64,000 bases of DNA from Dyadobacter beijingensis DSM 21582 (GTDB taxonomy: Bacteria; Bacteroidota; Bacteroidia; Cytophagales; Spirosomataceae). The stretch's first letter is position 1, and each line of letters starts with the position of its first letter. Location: positions 62,001 through 126,000 of the forward strand of contig NZ_KB907793.1 in NCBI RefSeq assembly GCF_000382205.1, in the 5' to 3' direction. The notes beneath the pieces were generated by a model. That model did no database searches. It was not told the origin of the DNA and saw nothing but the letters and a program-made list of their open reading frames with translations. A program made the translations under genes and the position numbers. This document shows positions 26,397 through 35,309 of the stretch, piece by piece.

Positions 26397-27061
26397 ATTT
26401 CCTTTGCAATGTAACCCACGCCCCGGATTGTCTGGATGTAGTCTTCTTCTTTGGTGAGCCCCAGCTTTTTGCGCAGCGAATTGATATAAACGTCGATCAC
26501 ACCGGTATTATATTCGAAATGAATATCCCAAACGCTTTCGATGATGCGTGTACGGCGGCATACCTTGCCTTTGTTGCGAAGCAGAAATTCCAGCAGGCCA
26601 AACTCTTTCTGCGTCAGCTTGATTTCCTGCGAATCCCTGAAAACCTGGTGGGATTGGGTATCGACGATAATGGGACCCAGCCTAAATTCGATCTGTTCAC
26701 CGGAATGCGGCCGCAATTGCACCTTGATCCGCTCCAAAAGTTCTTCAAAGCTGAATGGCTTTTTGATGTAGTCATTCGCGCCGACCTGCAAGCCGAAAAC
26801 CGTGTCCTGCACCGTATCGCGGGCGGTCAGAAATATAATGGGTGTTTTGATGCCTGCCTTTCTGATTTCCCGGCAGACCTCGACCCCGCTTTTTCCCGGC
26901 AACATCCAGTCGAGCAGCACCACATCATATGCTTCCGCGAGCGCCATTTCCAGGCCGTCCAGGCCATTCGCGGCAGTATCGACCGAATAGGATTCTTCTT
27001 CAAGCCCCTGCCGAAGGAAGTTTAAAATGCCGGTCTCGTCTTCGATAATCAGGATTCGCAT
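26393..27061 (-). CDS. OmpR-family response regulator
   Basis: 222 residues. The receiver domain has IIEDE, phosphoacceptor Asp51 (VVLLDWMLPG), the T of FLTARD and the K of IKKPF. The C-terminal winged helix (about 128-220: LTQKEFGLLEFLLRNKGKVCRR, then VIDVYINSLRKKL and IRGVGY) is typical of OmpR/PhoB. Cotranscribed with the kinase by 4-bp overlap. The CTTAAG pair 74 bp upstream of its start suggests that it controls its own gene. Confidence 0.94.
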   Translation of the reverse strand: MRILIIEDETGILNFLRQGLEEESYSVDTAANGLDGLEMALAEAYDVVLLDWMLPGKSGVEVCREIRKAGIKTPIIFLTARDTVQDTVFGLQVGANDYIKKPFSFEELLERIKVQLRPHSGEQIEFRLGPIIVDTQSHQVFRDSQEIKLTQKEFGLLEFLLRNKGKVCRRTRIIESVWDIHFEYNTGVIDVYINSLRKKLGLTKEEDYIQTIRGVGYIAKEI

Positions 27062-27134
27062 ACGCTTGGTGGTAATACTACAATCAGGACATACGAAGTA
27101 AGTAAGAAGCTGTGAGATAATTGTACCGCAGACT

Positions 27135-27151
27135 CTTAAGATATGCTTAAA
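27135..27151. promoter_or_regulatory. CTTAAG box pair upstream of the response-regulator gene
   Basis: CTTAAGATATGCTTAAA contains two copies of the motif in the array at 24965-25008, again spaced exactly 11 bp. It lies 74 bp upstream of the regulator start, a position fit for autoregulation. I see no convincing -7 box between it and the gene. Confidence 0.5.
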
Positions 27152-27190
27152 TCTCGAAAGCCTCCTGGGCAGTTTCTTAGATCCTAGGCT

Positions 27191-27286
27191 CTAATCCAGA
27201 ATTTTTCTGATCATCTGACGGATTTCCAGGCTGGCCCTGCTGCTGCCTTTCCGGTAGGCGGTGAAAACCGGCAGGCCGAAAGCCAT
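27191..27286 (-). pseudogene. Unrecognised C-terminal coding relic
   Basis: The minus-strand frame reads AHRLGDEMAFGLPVFTAY, then RASLEIRQMIRKILD and a stop. The sequence looks protein-like, with helical periodicity and few rare patterns, but it is preceded by an in-frame stop 12 codons before the Met at 27286. I do not recognise the family. It adjoins an Hsp20 relic and may be the tail of a lost stress gene. Confidence 0.3.
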
Positions 27287-27315
27287 TTCGTCGCCGAGGC
27301 GATGGGCTTTGAAGT

Positions 27316-27414
27316 ATGCTCACTGCAAAATATGAAAATGGCTTACTGCACCTTGCCATTCCCAAACAGGAGCAGGCTAAGCAAAAAGTCCTGAGGCTGT
27401 TTGAGATAGGCTAA
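27316..27414 (+). pseudogene. C-terminal relic of an Hsp20/alpha-crystallin small heat-shock protein
   Basis: The 32-residue frame reads MLTAKYENGLLHLAIPK, then QEQAKQKVLRLFEIG and a stop. This is the usual end of bacterial Hsp20 proteins (A.YeNGvL...iPK.eeak.k..r.IeI), including the I-x-I-like tail (LFEIG). The crystallin domain body is missing. Confidence 0.65.
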
Positions 27415-27667
27415 AGGTTGAGTCTGACTTCCGAATTTTTCAAAAAATTACGCACTTGGTTAGCGATGAACCGCGGCTGCGGACCGCTGGCTACCGTTAT
27501 CATTTCGCAGAAGGACTCCTGTAACTAGTGAAAATGGTTAAGGCGGCGCAGTAGATTTATTAAATCCAGTTGTCGAATGCTGCCGCTTCGGCGGTCCGAT
27601 CTGGAATTCCGTCCGAAGATTTCAAAAACATGTTGCTAAGCTACGGATCCTATCCAGGTAAGATGGA

Positions 27668-30172
27668 TTACTGCCCAACAACCTTATACAGCTTCCCTTT
27701 CTCGGTTTGGAAGCGACTGATGTATCCCGAGTCGGTTTTTGTCATCTCAGCCTTGGCTCCATGTACCACAATTGGGTGCAGGGTTTTGAGCACGCACAAG
27801 CCGCCATTGAGTGATTGGATCCCCGAGCTGACAAGCCTGCCATTTTTCCAGGTCATATCCACTTCGAATCCCGGGCGCGCGCGCAAACCTTTTACCTGTC
27901 CGTCCCGCCAGGCTGCCGGCAATGCGGGCAGCAGGAATATTTCCTTCAATTGGCTCTGTATCAACATTTCCGCCATGCCCGCCGTCCCGGCAAAGTTTCC
28001 GTCGATCTGAAAAGGAGGATGGGCGTCAAAGAAGTTGGGGTAGGTACCTCCGCTGCGGGGGAAGTCAATGCCCTCATTGGTGTAGCGCATCAATTGCCGG
28101 ATCAACGTATACGCGTGATCGCCGTCGAGCAGCCTTGCCCAGAAATTGATCTTCCAGCTTTTGCTCCAACCCGTACCAGCGTCCCCGCGAACTTCGAGCG
28201 TGCGCTTTGCCGCCTGAAAAAATTCGGGCATGTCCTGCGAAATGCGGTGCCCGGGGTGAAGTGCAAATAAATGGGAAACATGCCGGTGCAGACTGTCGGT
28301 TTCTTCAAAGTCCTCATACCACTCCTGCAATCTTCCGCGTCTGTCGATTTTCAGCGGATAAAGCTTCGCGCGTTTAGCGATAAGGGTTTCTTTAAATGAC
28401 TGATCATTACCCAGAACCTCCGCGGCTTCAATCAGATTTGAAAACAGATCGTCAATAATCGAAATGTCCATCGTTGTCGCGACGGAAACAGCCGCCTCAC
28501 CACCCTTAGGGTCCTTAAACTTGTTTTCGGGCGAGGTGGACGGGGCCGTCACTAGGTAACCTTTTTTGTCTTCCACCAGCCAGTCGAGGGAAAACAACGC
28601 GGCCTGCTTCATGATCGGGTATGCCTCATTTTTCAAGAAATCAATATCGCCTGTAAAACGGAAATGCTCCCACAAATGCTGGCAAAGCCAGTTGCCCCCC
28701 ATGTACCAATTGGCCCAAACGGGATCTCCATTCCCAACATCACCCACCGGATTGGATTGTCCCCAGATGTCTGCATTGTGATGCGCTACCCAGCCATTTG
28801 CGCCATAAAATTCCTTCGCTGTGACTTTTCCGGTCTCCGAAAGGTCTTTGATCCAGGAAAGCAAGGGCTGATGCAGTTCGGATAAGTTGGTCACCTCGGC
28901 GGGCCAGTAGTTCATCTGGGTGTTTATGTTGATCGTATAATTTGAGCTCCACGGCGCCCTGAGTTCTTTATTCCAGATACCCTGCAAATTGGCAGGCGGA
29001 CCGCCGGGCACGCCAGGCAGCGCGGGCCGGGAAGAGCTGATCAGCAGGTACCGGCCATATTGAAAGTAAAGTTTTTCCAAACCGGGGTCGTAGCTGCCTT
29101 TGGAATGCGCAATCAGGCGCTCGTCGGAGGGAAGTTTGGCATTGACATTGGAGACGCCCGTAGTGTCGGTCAGCTGCAAACTGACGCGGTTGAAATATTG
29201 GTGAAAATCCTGCAAATGCCGTGTTTTCAAAGTCGGGTAAGATTTGGACAATGCGCGCCCCAGAAAGCCCTGCGCCAATGCTTTCTCATCTTTGCCCTCT
29301 TTGTCCGGGCATTTGTCAAAGCCATTGAAACTGGTTGCGGCTGACAAATAGATCAATACCTCGGTAGCACCTTTTACATGAATGCCCGTGCTGTCCGTGG
29401 AAACCTTGCCTTCTTTACTCACTGCTTTGATCCTGAACTGGTACCGCATTCCATCACAGCCATTCGGATCTTTATAAATGATGGGGTTTCGTCCGGGAAC
29501 ATTGTAATAATTAGGGTCAACATGGGCAGGTGCTTTACCACTGATCACAAGCTGGCCGGAGGGCGCCGCATTGGAACTGAAATGCAGCTGGCTGCTGGCA
29601 GAAATGGTGAGGTCGAGCTGTTTTGCCTTCGAGGATGTGACGCGCATCACCAGAATGTTATCGGGTGCGGAAACAAAGACTTCCCTTTTAAAACCAACCC
29701 CCCCGGCAGTAAAGATGGTCGTTGCGATGGAGTTTGCAATATCAAGGTCCCGGTAGTATGCGCTTGCTTTTTGCCCTTTCAGATCCTGGACAATTTTCAC
29801 ATCCCCAAGCGGCATGTAGGACTGGGTGTAAAGCCCCTGCATTTTCTTGAGCAGCTGATTTGCTTTTTGATAATCCCGCTCCTGAAGCAGCGCTTCCCGC
29901 ACTTGCGGAAGGTATGTGTGCGATTCGGGATTGACATGGGTCTTAACCGGCCCGCCGGACCAGAGTGAGCTCTCATTGAGCTGCAAAAGTTCCTGCTCTA
30001 CACCGCCGAAGACCATCGCTCCGATATGTCCGTTGCCCACCGGCAGGGCTTCCACCCATTGAGTGGCCGGTTTTTTATACCAAAGTTTCAAATCTGACTG
30101 GCCCTGAGCCGTGGCGCAAACACTGAGGCAAACAAATAATCCGCTGTAAAATGACTTGTGCAGTATTTTCAT
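27668..30172 (-). CDS. GH95 family glycoside hydrolase (alpha-L-fucosidase type)
   Basis: 834 residues with a signal peptide ([11 protein letters not shown]). The N-terminal beta domain begins [30 protein letters not shown], the standard GH95 opening, followed by [11 protein letters not shown]. The (alpha/alpha)6 region holds [14 protein letters not shown] and the PSTSPEN block, which carry the Asn and Glu residues known to matter in the family. Full length for GH95. It should release terminal alpha-L-fucose (some members act on alpha-L-galactose) in the periplasm. Last gene of the utilisation locus, 37 bp after the membrane acetyltransferase gene. Confidence 0.94.
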   Translation of the reverse strand: MKILHKSFYSGLFVCLSVCATAQGQSDLKLWYKKPATQWVEALPVGNGHIGAMVFGGVEQELLQLNESSLWSGGPVKTHVNPESHTYLPQVREALLQERDYQKANQLLKKMQGLYTQSYMPLGDVKIVQDLKGQKASAYYRDLDIANSIATTIFTAGGVGFKREVFVSAPDNILVMRVTSSKAKQLDLTISASSQLHFSSNAAPSGQLVISGKAPAHVDPNYYNVPGRNPIIYKDPNGCDGMRYQFRIKAVSKEGKVSTDSTGIHVKGATEVLIYLSAATSFNGFDKCPDKEGKDEKALAQGFLGRALSKSYPTLKTRHLQDFHQYFNRVSLQLTDTTGVSNVNAKLPSDERLIAHSKGSYDPGLEKLYFQYGRYLLISSSRPALPGVPGGPPANLQGIWNKELRAPWSSNYTININTQMNYWPAEVTNLSELHQPLLSWIKDLSETGKVTAKEFYGANGWVAHHNADIWGQSNPVGDVGNGDPVWANWYMGGNWLCQHLWEHFRFTGDIDFLKNEAYPIMKQAALFSLDWLVEDKKGYLVTAPSTSPENKFKDPKGGEAAVSVATTMDISIIDDLFSNLIEAAEVLGNDQSFKETLIAKRAKLYPLKIDRRGRLQEWYEDFEETDSLHRHVSHLFALHPGHRISQDMPEFFQAAKRTLEVRGDAGTGWSKSWKINFWARLLDGDHAYTLIRQLMRYTNEGIDFPRSGGTYPNFFDAHPPFQIDGNFAGTAGMAEMLIQSQLKEIFLLPALPAAWRDGQVKGLRARPGFEVDMTWKNGRLVSSGIQSLNGGLCVLKTLHPIVVHGAKAEMTKTDSGYISRFQTEKGKLYKVVGQ

Positions 30173-30209
30173 GAAAAGGTTTGGTTTGGAATAGGGAAGT
30201 CACTAATTC

Positions 30210-31385
30210 CTAAACTTTGAGAAAAATCTTGTTTTTGTAAAGAAAATAGAGAGCGGATAACTCGACCAAAATAATGGACATTATTTTAAGCAATTCTTCA
30301 AAACGATCCGGCGCAAGGCGGACCAGCCCGCCGAAAAGGAACTGGGCGGTATGGTCAAAACCTATCATACCTTCCACAGCCAGGTAGATCAGGATTGAAT
30401 TTGTGCCGATCAGGAGAAAAGGGAATGTCCATCGTTTCCAGCCTGTCACGTCAATGATGAGGTAGAAAATGGCAAAAAAAGCCAGGCTCCATCCGCCGAC
30501 AAACAACACAAAGGAGCTGGTCCAGAGGCGTTTGTTAATCGGGAAAAATCCATCCCACACCAACCCCGCCACTATAAGCGCCAAAGCTGCGATCAGCATA
30601 AAATAGACGCTTTTCTGTGGTTCGAAGGTCTTTGATCGTACAAACACACCCGTAAAAATGCCCAGCAGGCCCGTCGCCACAGCGGGAATCGTGGACAGGA
30701 TACCTTCCGGATCATGGACCTTGCTATGCAGCCGGCCGGGCAGCAGCAGTCTGTCGGTGTACGATTCAAGAGAACCCTCCATCGTCAGATTACCGGCTCC
30801 AAAGCCAGGCACAGGGATCAATGTCATCGCCAGCCAATAACCGATCAGGATCACAACGAACCATACAAGCTGGTTCCTCAGACTGAAATGCAGGTGGATT
30901 AGTCCGGCGAAAAACCACGCGATCCCAATTCTGCCCAGCACACTGGCGAACCTGGTGTTTTCATAAGCATTGAATTTGAACAAACCATTGACCACCATGC
31001 CCAGGAAAACCAGGATCAGCATCCTTCTCAAATTGGTTTTCAGAATCTTGCGCTTCACTACCTTCGGCAATTGATAAGCATAGTCCACGCTCGACAGCTC
31101 GATTTTTTTGCTGAGCGAGTAGGGCAGGGACACCCCGGAAATGAATAGAAACAGCGGGAAGATCATGTCATAAAAAGTGCAGCCGTTCCAGACTGTGTGG
31201 TGCATCTGGGCTGAGAGCCACACCATGACCGGCCAGCCTGTTAGTTCGGCGAGTGCATGAATCAGATGCTCGCCGCCGATGATCCAGAACATGTCAAAAC
31301 CACGCAGGGCATCCAGGGAGACAAGCCGCGGCGACTTACTGACGTGCAGGTCCATCGCCGACAGGCGGTTATTTTTTGTAGTCAT
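30210..31385 (-). CDS. HGSNAT-like membrane acyltransferase (DUF5009 type)
   Basis: 391 residues from the Met at 31385 (MTTKNNRLSAMDL); a start six codons earlier is possible. About ten hydrophobic helices follow the motif SLDALRGFDMFWIIGGEHLIH, which resembles the opening of heparan-alpha-glucosaminide N-acetyltransferase homologues. Human HGSNAT acetylates terminal glucosamine across the membrane so that NAGLU can cleave it. Here the next gene upstream is a NAGLU homologue (GH89), and the two overlap by 17 bp. Acetyl transfer to amino sugars is an inference from that pairing; the bacterial family is not well characterised. Confidence 0.8.
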   Translation of the reverse strand: MTTKNNRLSAMDLHVSKSPRLVSLDALRGFDMFWIIGGEHLIHALAELTGWPVMVWLSAQMHHTVWNGCTFYDMIFPLFLFISGVSLPYSLSKKIELSSVDYAYQLPKVVKRKILKTNLRRMLILVFLGMVVNGLFKFNAYENTRFASVLGRIGIAWFFAGLIHLHFSLRNQLVWFVVILIGYWLAMTLIPVPGFGAGNLTMEGSLESYTDRLLLPGRLHSKVHDPEGILSTIPAVATGLLGIFTGVFVRSKTFEPQKSVYFMLIAALALIVAGLVWDGFFPINKRLWTSSFVLFVGGWSLAFFAIFYLIIDVTGWKRWTFPFLLIGTNSILIYLAVEGMIGFDHTAQFLFGGLVRLAPDRFEELLKIMSIILVELSALYFLYKNKIFLKV

Positions 31386-33615
31386 TACGGATTTGCTGCG
31401 CATATTTTTGATGAAGTTTCAGGGCTGCCTCCATGCTGTTGCCTGTCGGAGTGGTAGAAAATGCTTTTTGCTCGTTGACCCACTGCCACTCCCAGCGTGA
31501 AATGTCTTTTTCAAATGTTTTGAAATCAGCTTCCGTGCGGTTGGTCAGGCTGGTGCTGAGCATGGTAAAGAACTTCTGCCAGCGCACTTTGTAAAAATCG
31601 CTGAGCAGTCCGCTCCATTGCCGGTTCGAATATTCGTGCAGCGGACTGTCGGCATCGCCCCATAAAGTGATCAGGTCCCGGGCATTTTGTTCGTAAAGGG
31701 CCTTTTCCTGCTCAGTCGTGCCCCATTTCCTTGCGTCGGCGATCCACGGCCCCAGCATGAAATCTTTCCGGGTAGCCAGCAGCATATCCATGTCTGTCAT
31801 TAATTGTATAAATGCTTTGCTGTGGCTGAGAAATGCAGCGCGATCCCCGGACTTGTATGCGGTAACCCATTTCTTTTGAAATACCAGGGCATAATTGGCC
31901 AGCACCTGCCGGGTAATATCGACGAGGTCGTAGCGGAAGCCGTCTGTTTTGACGCCCTTTTTGGCCGAAGAAATGAACAGGTCCCAGGCGGGCAGCAGCT
32001 CCTCCGGCGCATAGTTCAGCTTTGTGCGTGTCCAGATCGTGGTAGAGTCCAGGGTCGGTCTGCCCGTCACGATTGACTCGGCGCCGTCGCGGATTTCTTT
32101 TCCATTGTAAACCGTCTGCCGCAGGATTTGCCAGGCTTTGTTAAGCTCCGGGCTGCTGATGCCGTACCGGTTGCGGGCATATGCAGCCAGCCATTGATCA
32201 AGGTCGATGGGTGTTGTGCGCCAGGTATGATCCATCATCAGCTCGTAAATCACCGGGTTTTGTTCGATGGCTTCCATGGTCAGCCCGATCCCTTCCAATC
32301 GTTTTTTGCCGGGATCGTTCCAGGCTTGGGCAGGTCCTGCCGCCACCCCGTCCATCCTGCCGAACAAATTGACATTGCCCCCGAAATTATTAAGCATGTT
32401 CCAGATCCATGGTTTACCGTAAAATGCACCTGTCCGTTTCCACACCGGCTCGATTTCAGCCGCCAGGTCGAGCAGGATCATTTTATCGTCGGGAACGGCT
32501 TTCAAAAGTGCTTCGATCTGCGGGGCTTTCCAGAACTTCCGGTCGCTGTAAAACAGCCAACCCTGCATCACCCAAACCGCATCCGGATCAGCCTGTCTCA
32601 TCCCGTCGTAAATCCTTTCGCTCAGCTTTGACAGATACTCCGGATCGTCGGTCGGCGGTTCGTTTTCGTTAAATGTGTCGGCCGAATACAAATGGTCCGT
32701 GCCGTAAAGCTCGGTTTGCTTGTCCAGGAATTTCTTGCCGATTTCTGCAAAAAGCGGGTCCTGCGAATCGAGAATGTACGTGTCTCCAAATCCATTGGTC
32801 CAGTTGGTGGCTTTCAACTGTGCATTGGGAAATTTCTTTTTAAATGCAGCCGGAACATGACCAGTAAATGCAGGCAAAACGGGTTTCATGCCCAACTCTC
32901 GCTCTCTTTTCACGATCTGCTGCTGCAAGGTTTTGTGGCTTTGCATCCAGCTCAGTGGCAGCGGGCCGCCCCAGCCGTCGAGATTTCCCATCCAGAACCA
33001 GCCGAAATAAGCCGGGCCGCTGAAAAAATCTTTCAGGTCGTTTTCACTGAACCCCATGTCTTTATACACTTCCAGCCAGGTGTATTCCTCGCCTGTAATC
33101 GCCAGAGGCATATTAATTCCGTGCATGGCCATCCAGTCGATCTCTTTTTGCCAGCGCTCCCAGTCCCACCAGCTCATGCTGTAATTGAATGTGCAGTAGT
33201 TCAGGTTGTAACGATAGTTGTAGACCGTCGACTTGATGATTTTGGCGGGTACTGCAGGCAGTTTTGCAGGCAGCGATAAATTCGTCCCGTTCCAGGTAAT
33301 CTGGCAATGTGCGTATTCTGTCAGGTAATAATAAAGTGCAGAAGCGACCGCCACACCGCTCGACCCGCGCAGCACGATTTTGCTGCCTTTGCTTTCAATT
33401 TCAAATTCGTCTTTGCCCGATTTTGAAGTCAGTTCCTCCACGGCAAAATGAGACGCATGTGAGGGGATAACCCTTGAAATCAAAGCCTTGCCGGAAGTTG
33501 TTATGGTTTGTGCTTTTACAGTTTGTCCTAAAAAAATAAGACAAAGGATAGCACACAGCGGGTTGATCCTCTTCAAAAAACGAAGAGAAAAACAACCTGT
33601 TCGGATGTCATTCAT
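31369..33615 (-). CDS. GH89 alpha-N-acetylglucosaminidase
   Basis: 748 residues from the Met at 33615. The longer start at 33642 lies inside a terminator-like hairpin and is rejected. A signal peptide ends near VKAQ. The N-terminal domain precedes a TIM barrel with YNYRYNLNYCTFNYSMSWWDWERWQKEIDWMA-like GH89 features (NMPLAITGEEYTW, SADTFNENEPP and EAIEQNPVIYELMMD). The Glu in FNE and one in the EAIEQNP block correspond to the acid and nucleophile of NAGLU-type enzymes. It should cleave terminal alpha-linked GlcNAc. Cotranslated with the HGSNAT-like gene. Confidence 0.93.
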   Translation of the reverse strand: MNDIRTGCFSLRFLKRINPLCAILCLIFLGQTVKAQTITTSGKALISRVIPSHASHFAVEELTSKSGKDEFEIESKGSKIVLRGSSGVAVASALYYYLTEYAHCQITWNGTNLSLPAKLPAVPAKIIKSTVYNYRYNLNYCTFNYSMSWWDWERWQKEIDWMAMHGINMPLAITGEEYTWLEVYKDMGFSENDLKDFFSGPAYFGWFWMGNLDGWGGPLPLSWMQSHKTLQQQIVKRERELGMKPVLPAFTGHVPAAFKKKFPNAQLKATNWTNGFGDTYILDSQDPLFAEIGKKFLDKQTELYGTDHLYSADTFNENEPPTDDPEYLSKLSERIYDGMRQADPDAVWVMQGWLFYSDRKFWKAPQIEALLKAVPDDKMILLDLAAEIEPVWKRTGAFYGKPWIWNMLNNFGGNVNLFGRMDGVAAGPAQAWNDPGKKRLEGIGLTMEAIEQNPVIYELMMDHTWRTTPIDLDQWLAAYARNRYGISSPELNKAWQILRQTVYNGKEIRDGAESIVTGRPTLDSTTIWTRTKLNYAPEELLPAWDLFISSAKKGVKTDGFRYDLVDITRQVLANYALVFQKKWVTAYKSGDRAAFLSHSKAFIQLMTDMDMLLATRKDFMLGPWIADARKWGTTEQEKALYEQNARDLITLWGDADSPLHEYSNRQWSGLLSDFYKVRWQKFFTMLSTSLTNRTEADFKTFEKDISRWEWQWVNEQKAFSTTPTGNSMEAALKLHQKYAQQIRNDYKK

Positions 33616-33638
33616 TTTGAAAAAGAGATGATGAAAAA

Positions 33639-33663
33639 GCACCCGTACGTTTCGTACGGGTGC
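33639..33663 (-). terminator. Intergenic terminator/attenuator between susD and the GH89 gene
   Basis: GCACCCGTACG and CGTACGGGTGC form an 11-bp perfect stem with a 3-base loop. In the minus direction the stem is followed by TTTTT, the classic terminator layout. It lies between the SusD stop (33678) and the GH89 start (33615), so it should reduce, not abolish, expression of the enzymes relative to the SusCD pair. Confidence 0.75.
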
Positions 33664-33677
33664 CGGGATTTAAGAAA

Positions 33678-35294
33678 TCAATAACCTGGATTCTGCACAA
33701 GCGCCGGGTTCAGCTGCAAGGCAACTCTCGGGATCGGGAAAATGCGCTTGTTCACGTCCGAGTCGGTTTTGTAACCCCATTTACCCTCGAACTTTCCGAA
33801 ACGGATCATGTCATTCCGGTGCCAGCCTTCCGAAGCAAACTCACGTGCTCTTTCCGCATAGATGAATTCAAGGTTTACACTCGTCAAAGCCGGGGAGGTG
33901 GTACGCTGAGCCCGCAGCTCATTCACCAGCGAAAGTGCCGTATGGCCGAGCGTCGGACTTCCGCCGCGCAGTATGGCCTCGGCTTTCATCAAAATGATAT
34001 CCGAATATCTGAATACGGGGATATCATTGTTCTGGTTCCGGTTGAGCGAACTTGCATCCGGGTAAAACTTCATGTTGCGGTATCCCATGTGCCATGCGAT
34101 CTCGTCGTTTCCGGCGTCAAATGCAGATTCGCTTTGGCGCAAAACGATGTCCGGCGTGAGGTTAACCTGGTATGTGTAAGCACCCGACGGATCGCTGCCT
34201 TTGTAAAACTGGTCGTACCCAATGTTTGTAGTCGTAACAGTCAGCGGTGTGACGCCATCGCTCATATACTGCAAGCCGGTAAGCCATTGCTTATTCCTGA
34301 TATCGTTCGGATCGTTGAAATTTGCGTAATATTCAGGCAATGTGGCGGCGGACCCAGCAGGTGTGTATGGCAGACTGAACTTCTTGACCATGCTTCTCGG
34401 TATGTCGTACCGCGCGCGGATGTTGACACTTCTGAATGGGAAAGTGTTGGTTTGCGCTGGATCGTAAGGAATTGCGAACACAAATTCTTTCATCTGCGGC
34501 CCGTTGTTCGGATAGAACATATTGAGATAGCTGCTTCTGGGCTCCAATGCATACAATCCCGAACCAATAACCTTATCGCAGGCGGCAATGCAATCATTGT
34601 AGCGGTTTTTGCCTGTGTAGTATTCGGCGTTTAGGTACATTTTTGCCAGTAAAGCGTAAGCAGACCATTTGTTCGCCCTTCCGTATTGAGATACGCCGGA
34701 TGCTTCGCTCAGGTTGGGGAGCGCATCCAGGATCTCCTTTTCGACAAAATTAAAAACCTCTGTCCTCGGAGAATTGGTTTTGGGAGCAAAATCGCCGTAG
34801 GTCGTATAGATAGGCACATTCCCAAAAGCATCCATCATCATGAAATAGGCCAATGCACGTACGGTTTTGATCTCCGCAAGGCTCGTCTGTTTGGCTGCAC
34901 CTTCCGGCATTTTTTCTTCCAGAATGGAGAGCGTTTGGTTGGCTACTCCGATAATGGTCGACAACCAGGTCCAGTGACCGTTCACATAACCGTTGTCTAC
35001 CGTCCAGGTGTGCAGGTGCAAGGTCTGGTTTTGTCCGCCGTCGTACCAGTTACCTCCGCGGGCAGGCATAATGCCCTCGTCCGTGCTGTATGCCACGATT
35101 TGATAGGCTTCCGCACCGAAATTCCCTCTCAACGCCACATAAACAGGCCCGGCTGCGGAAATGAATTGTTCGTCCGTGCTCGGGAAAACGTCGGTGGTCA
35201 GTGCCGTTGTGACAGGCACCTCCAGGTCGTGGCAGGAAAGCAGGCTGGCCGTCGCCAATGTTGAGAAAAGTAGTTTTATATATGAAATCTTCAT
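33678..35294 (-). CDS. SusD/RagB-family outer-membrane glycan-binding lipoprotein
   Basis: 538 residues. The signal peptide has lipobox LLSC (Cys about 20) and the following HDLEVPVTTALTTD is a usual mature SusD start. Four TPR-like helix pairs and the RagB/SusD C-terminal part are present: VRALAYFMMMDAFGNVPI, NKWSAYALLAKMYLNAEYYTG, FRYSDIILMKAEAILRGG, INELRAQR-like. It binds oligosaccharide at the cell surface over the SusC channel. It starts 15 bp after the SusC stop. Confidence 0.95.
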   Translation of the reverse strand: MKISYIKLLFSTLATASLLSCHDLEVPVTTALTTDVFPSTDEQFISAAGPVYVALRGNFGAEAYQIVAYSTDEGIMPARGGNWYDGGQNQTLHLHTWTVDNGYVNGHWTWLSTIIGVANQTLSILEEKMPEGAAKQTSLAEIKTVRALAYFMMMDAFGNVPIYTTYGDFAPKTNSPRTEVFNFVEKEILDALPNLSEASGVSQYGRANKWSAYALLAKMYLNAEYYTGKNRYNDCIAACDKVIGSGLYALEPRSSYLNMFYPNNGPQMKEFVFAIPYDPAQTNTFPFRSVNIRARYDIPRSMVKKFSLPYTPAGSAATLPEYYANFNDPNDIRNKQWLTGLQYMSDGVTPLTVTTTNIGYDQFYKGSDPSGAYTYQVNLTPDIVLRQSESAFDAGNDEIAWHMGYRNMKFYPDASSLNRNQNNDIPVFRYSDIILMKAEAILRGGSPTLGHTALSLVNELRAQRTTSPALTSVNLEFIYAERAREFASEGWHRNDMIRFGKFEGKWGYKTDSDVNKRIFPIPRVALQLNPALVQNPGY

Positions 35295-35309
35295 GATTCT
35301 GCTTCGATG

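Larger units (their letters stand above)
27062..27667. other. 600-bp stretch without an intact gene
   Basis: Between the response regulator and the GH95 gene there is no intact frame. The stretch holds the CTTAAG pair (27135-27151), a short unrecognised minus-strand frame (27191-27286) and the 3' end of an Hsp20 gene (27316-27414). In 27415-27667 I see nothing that I can name. Confidence 0.7.

Noticed and set aside
33660-34634. 324-codon plus-strand frame opposite susD
   Set aside because: Its composition is that of an antisense shadow; the SusD reading on the other strand is unambiguous.
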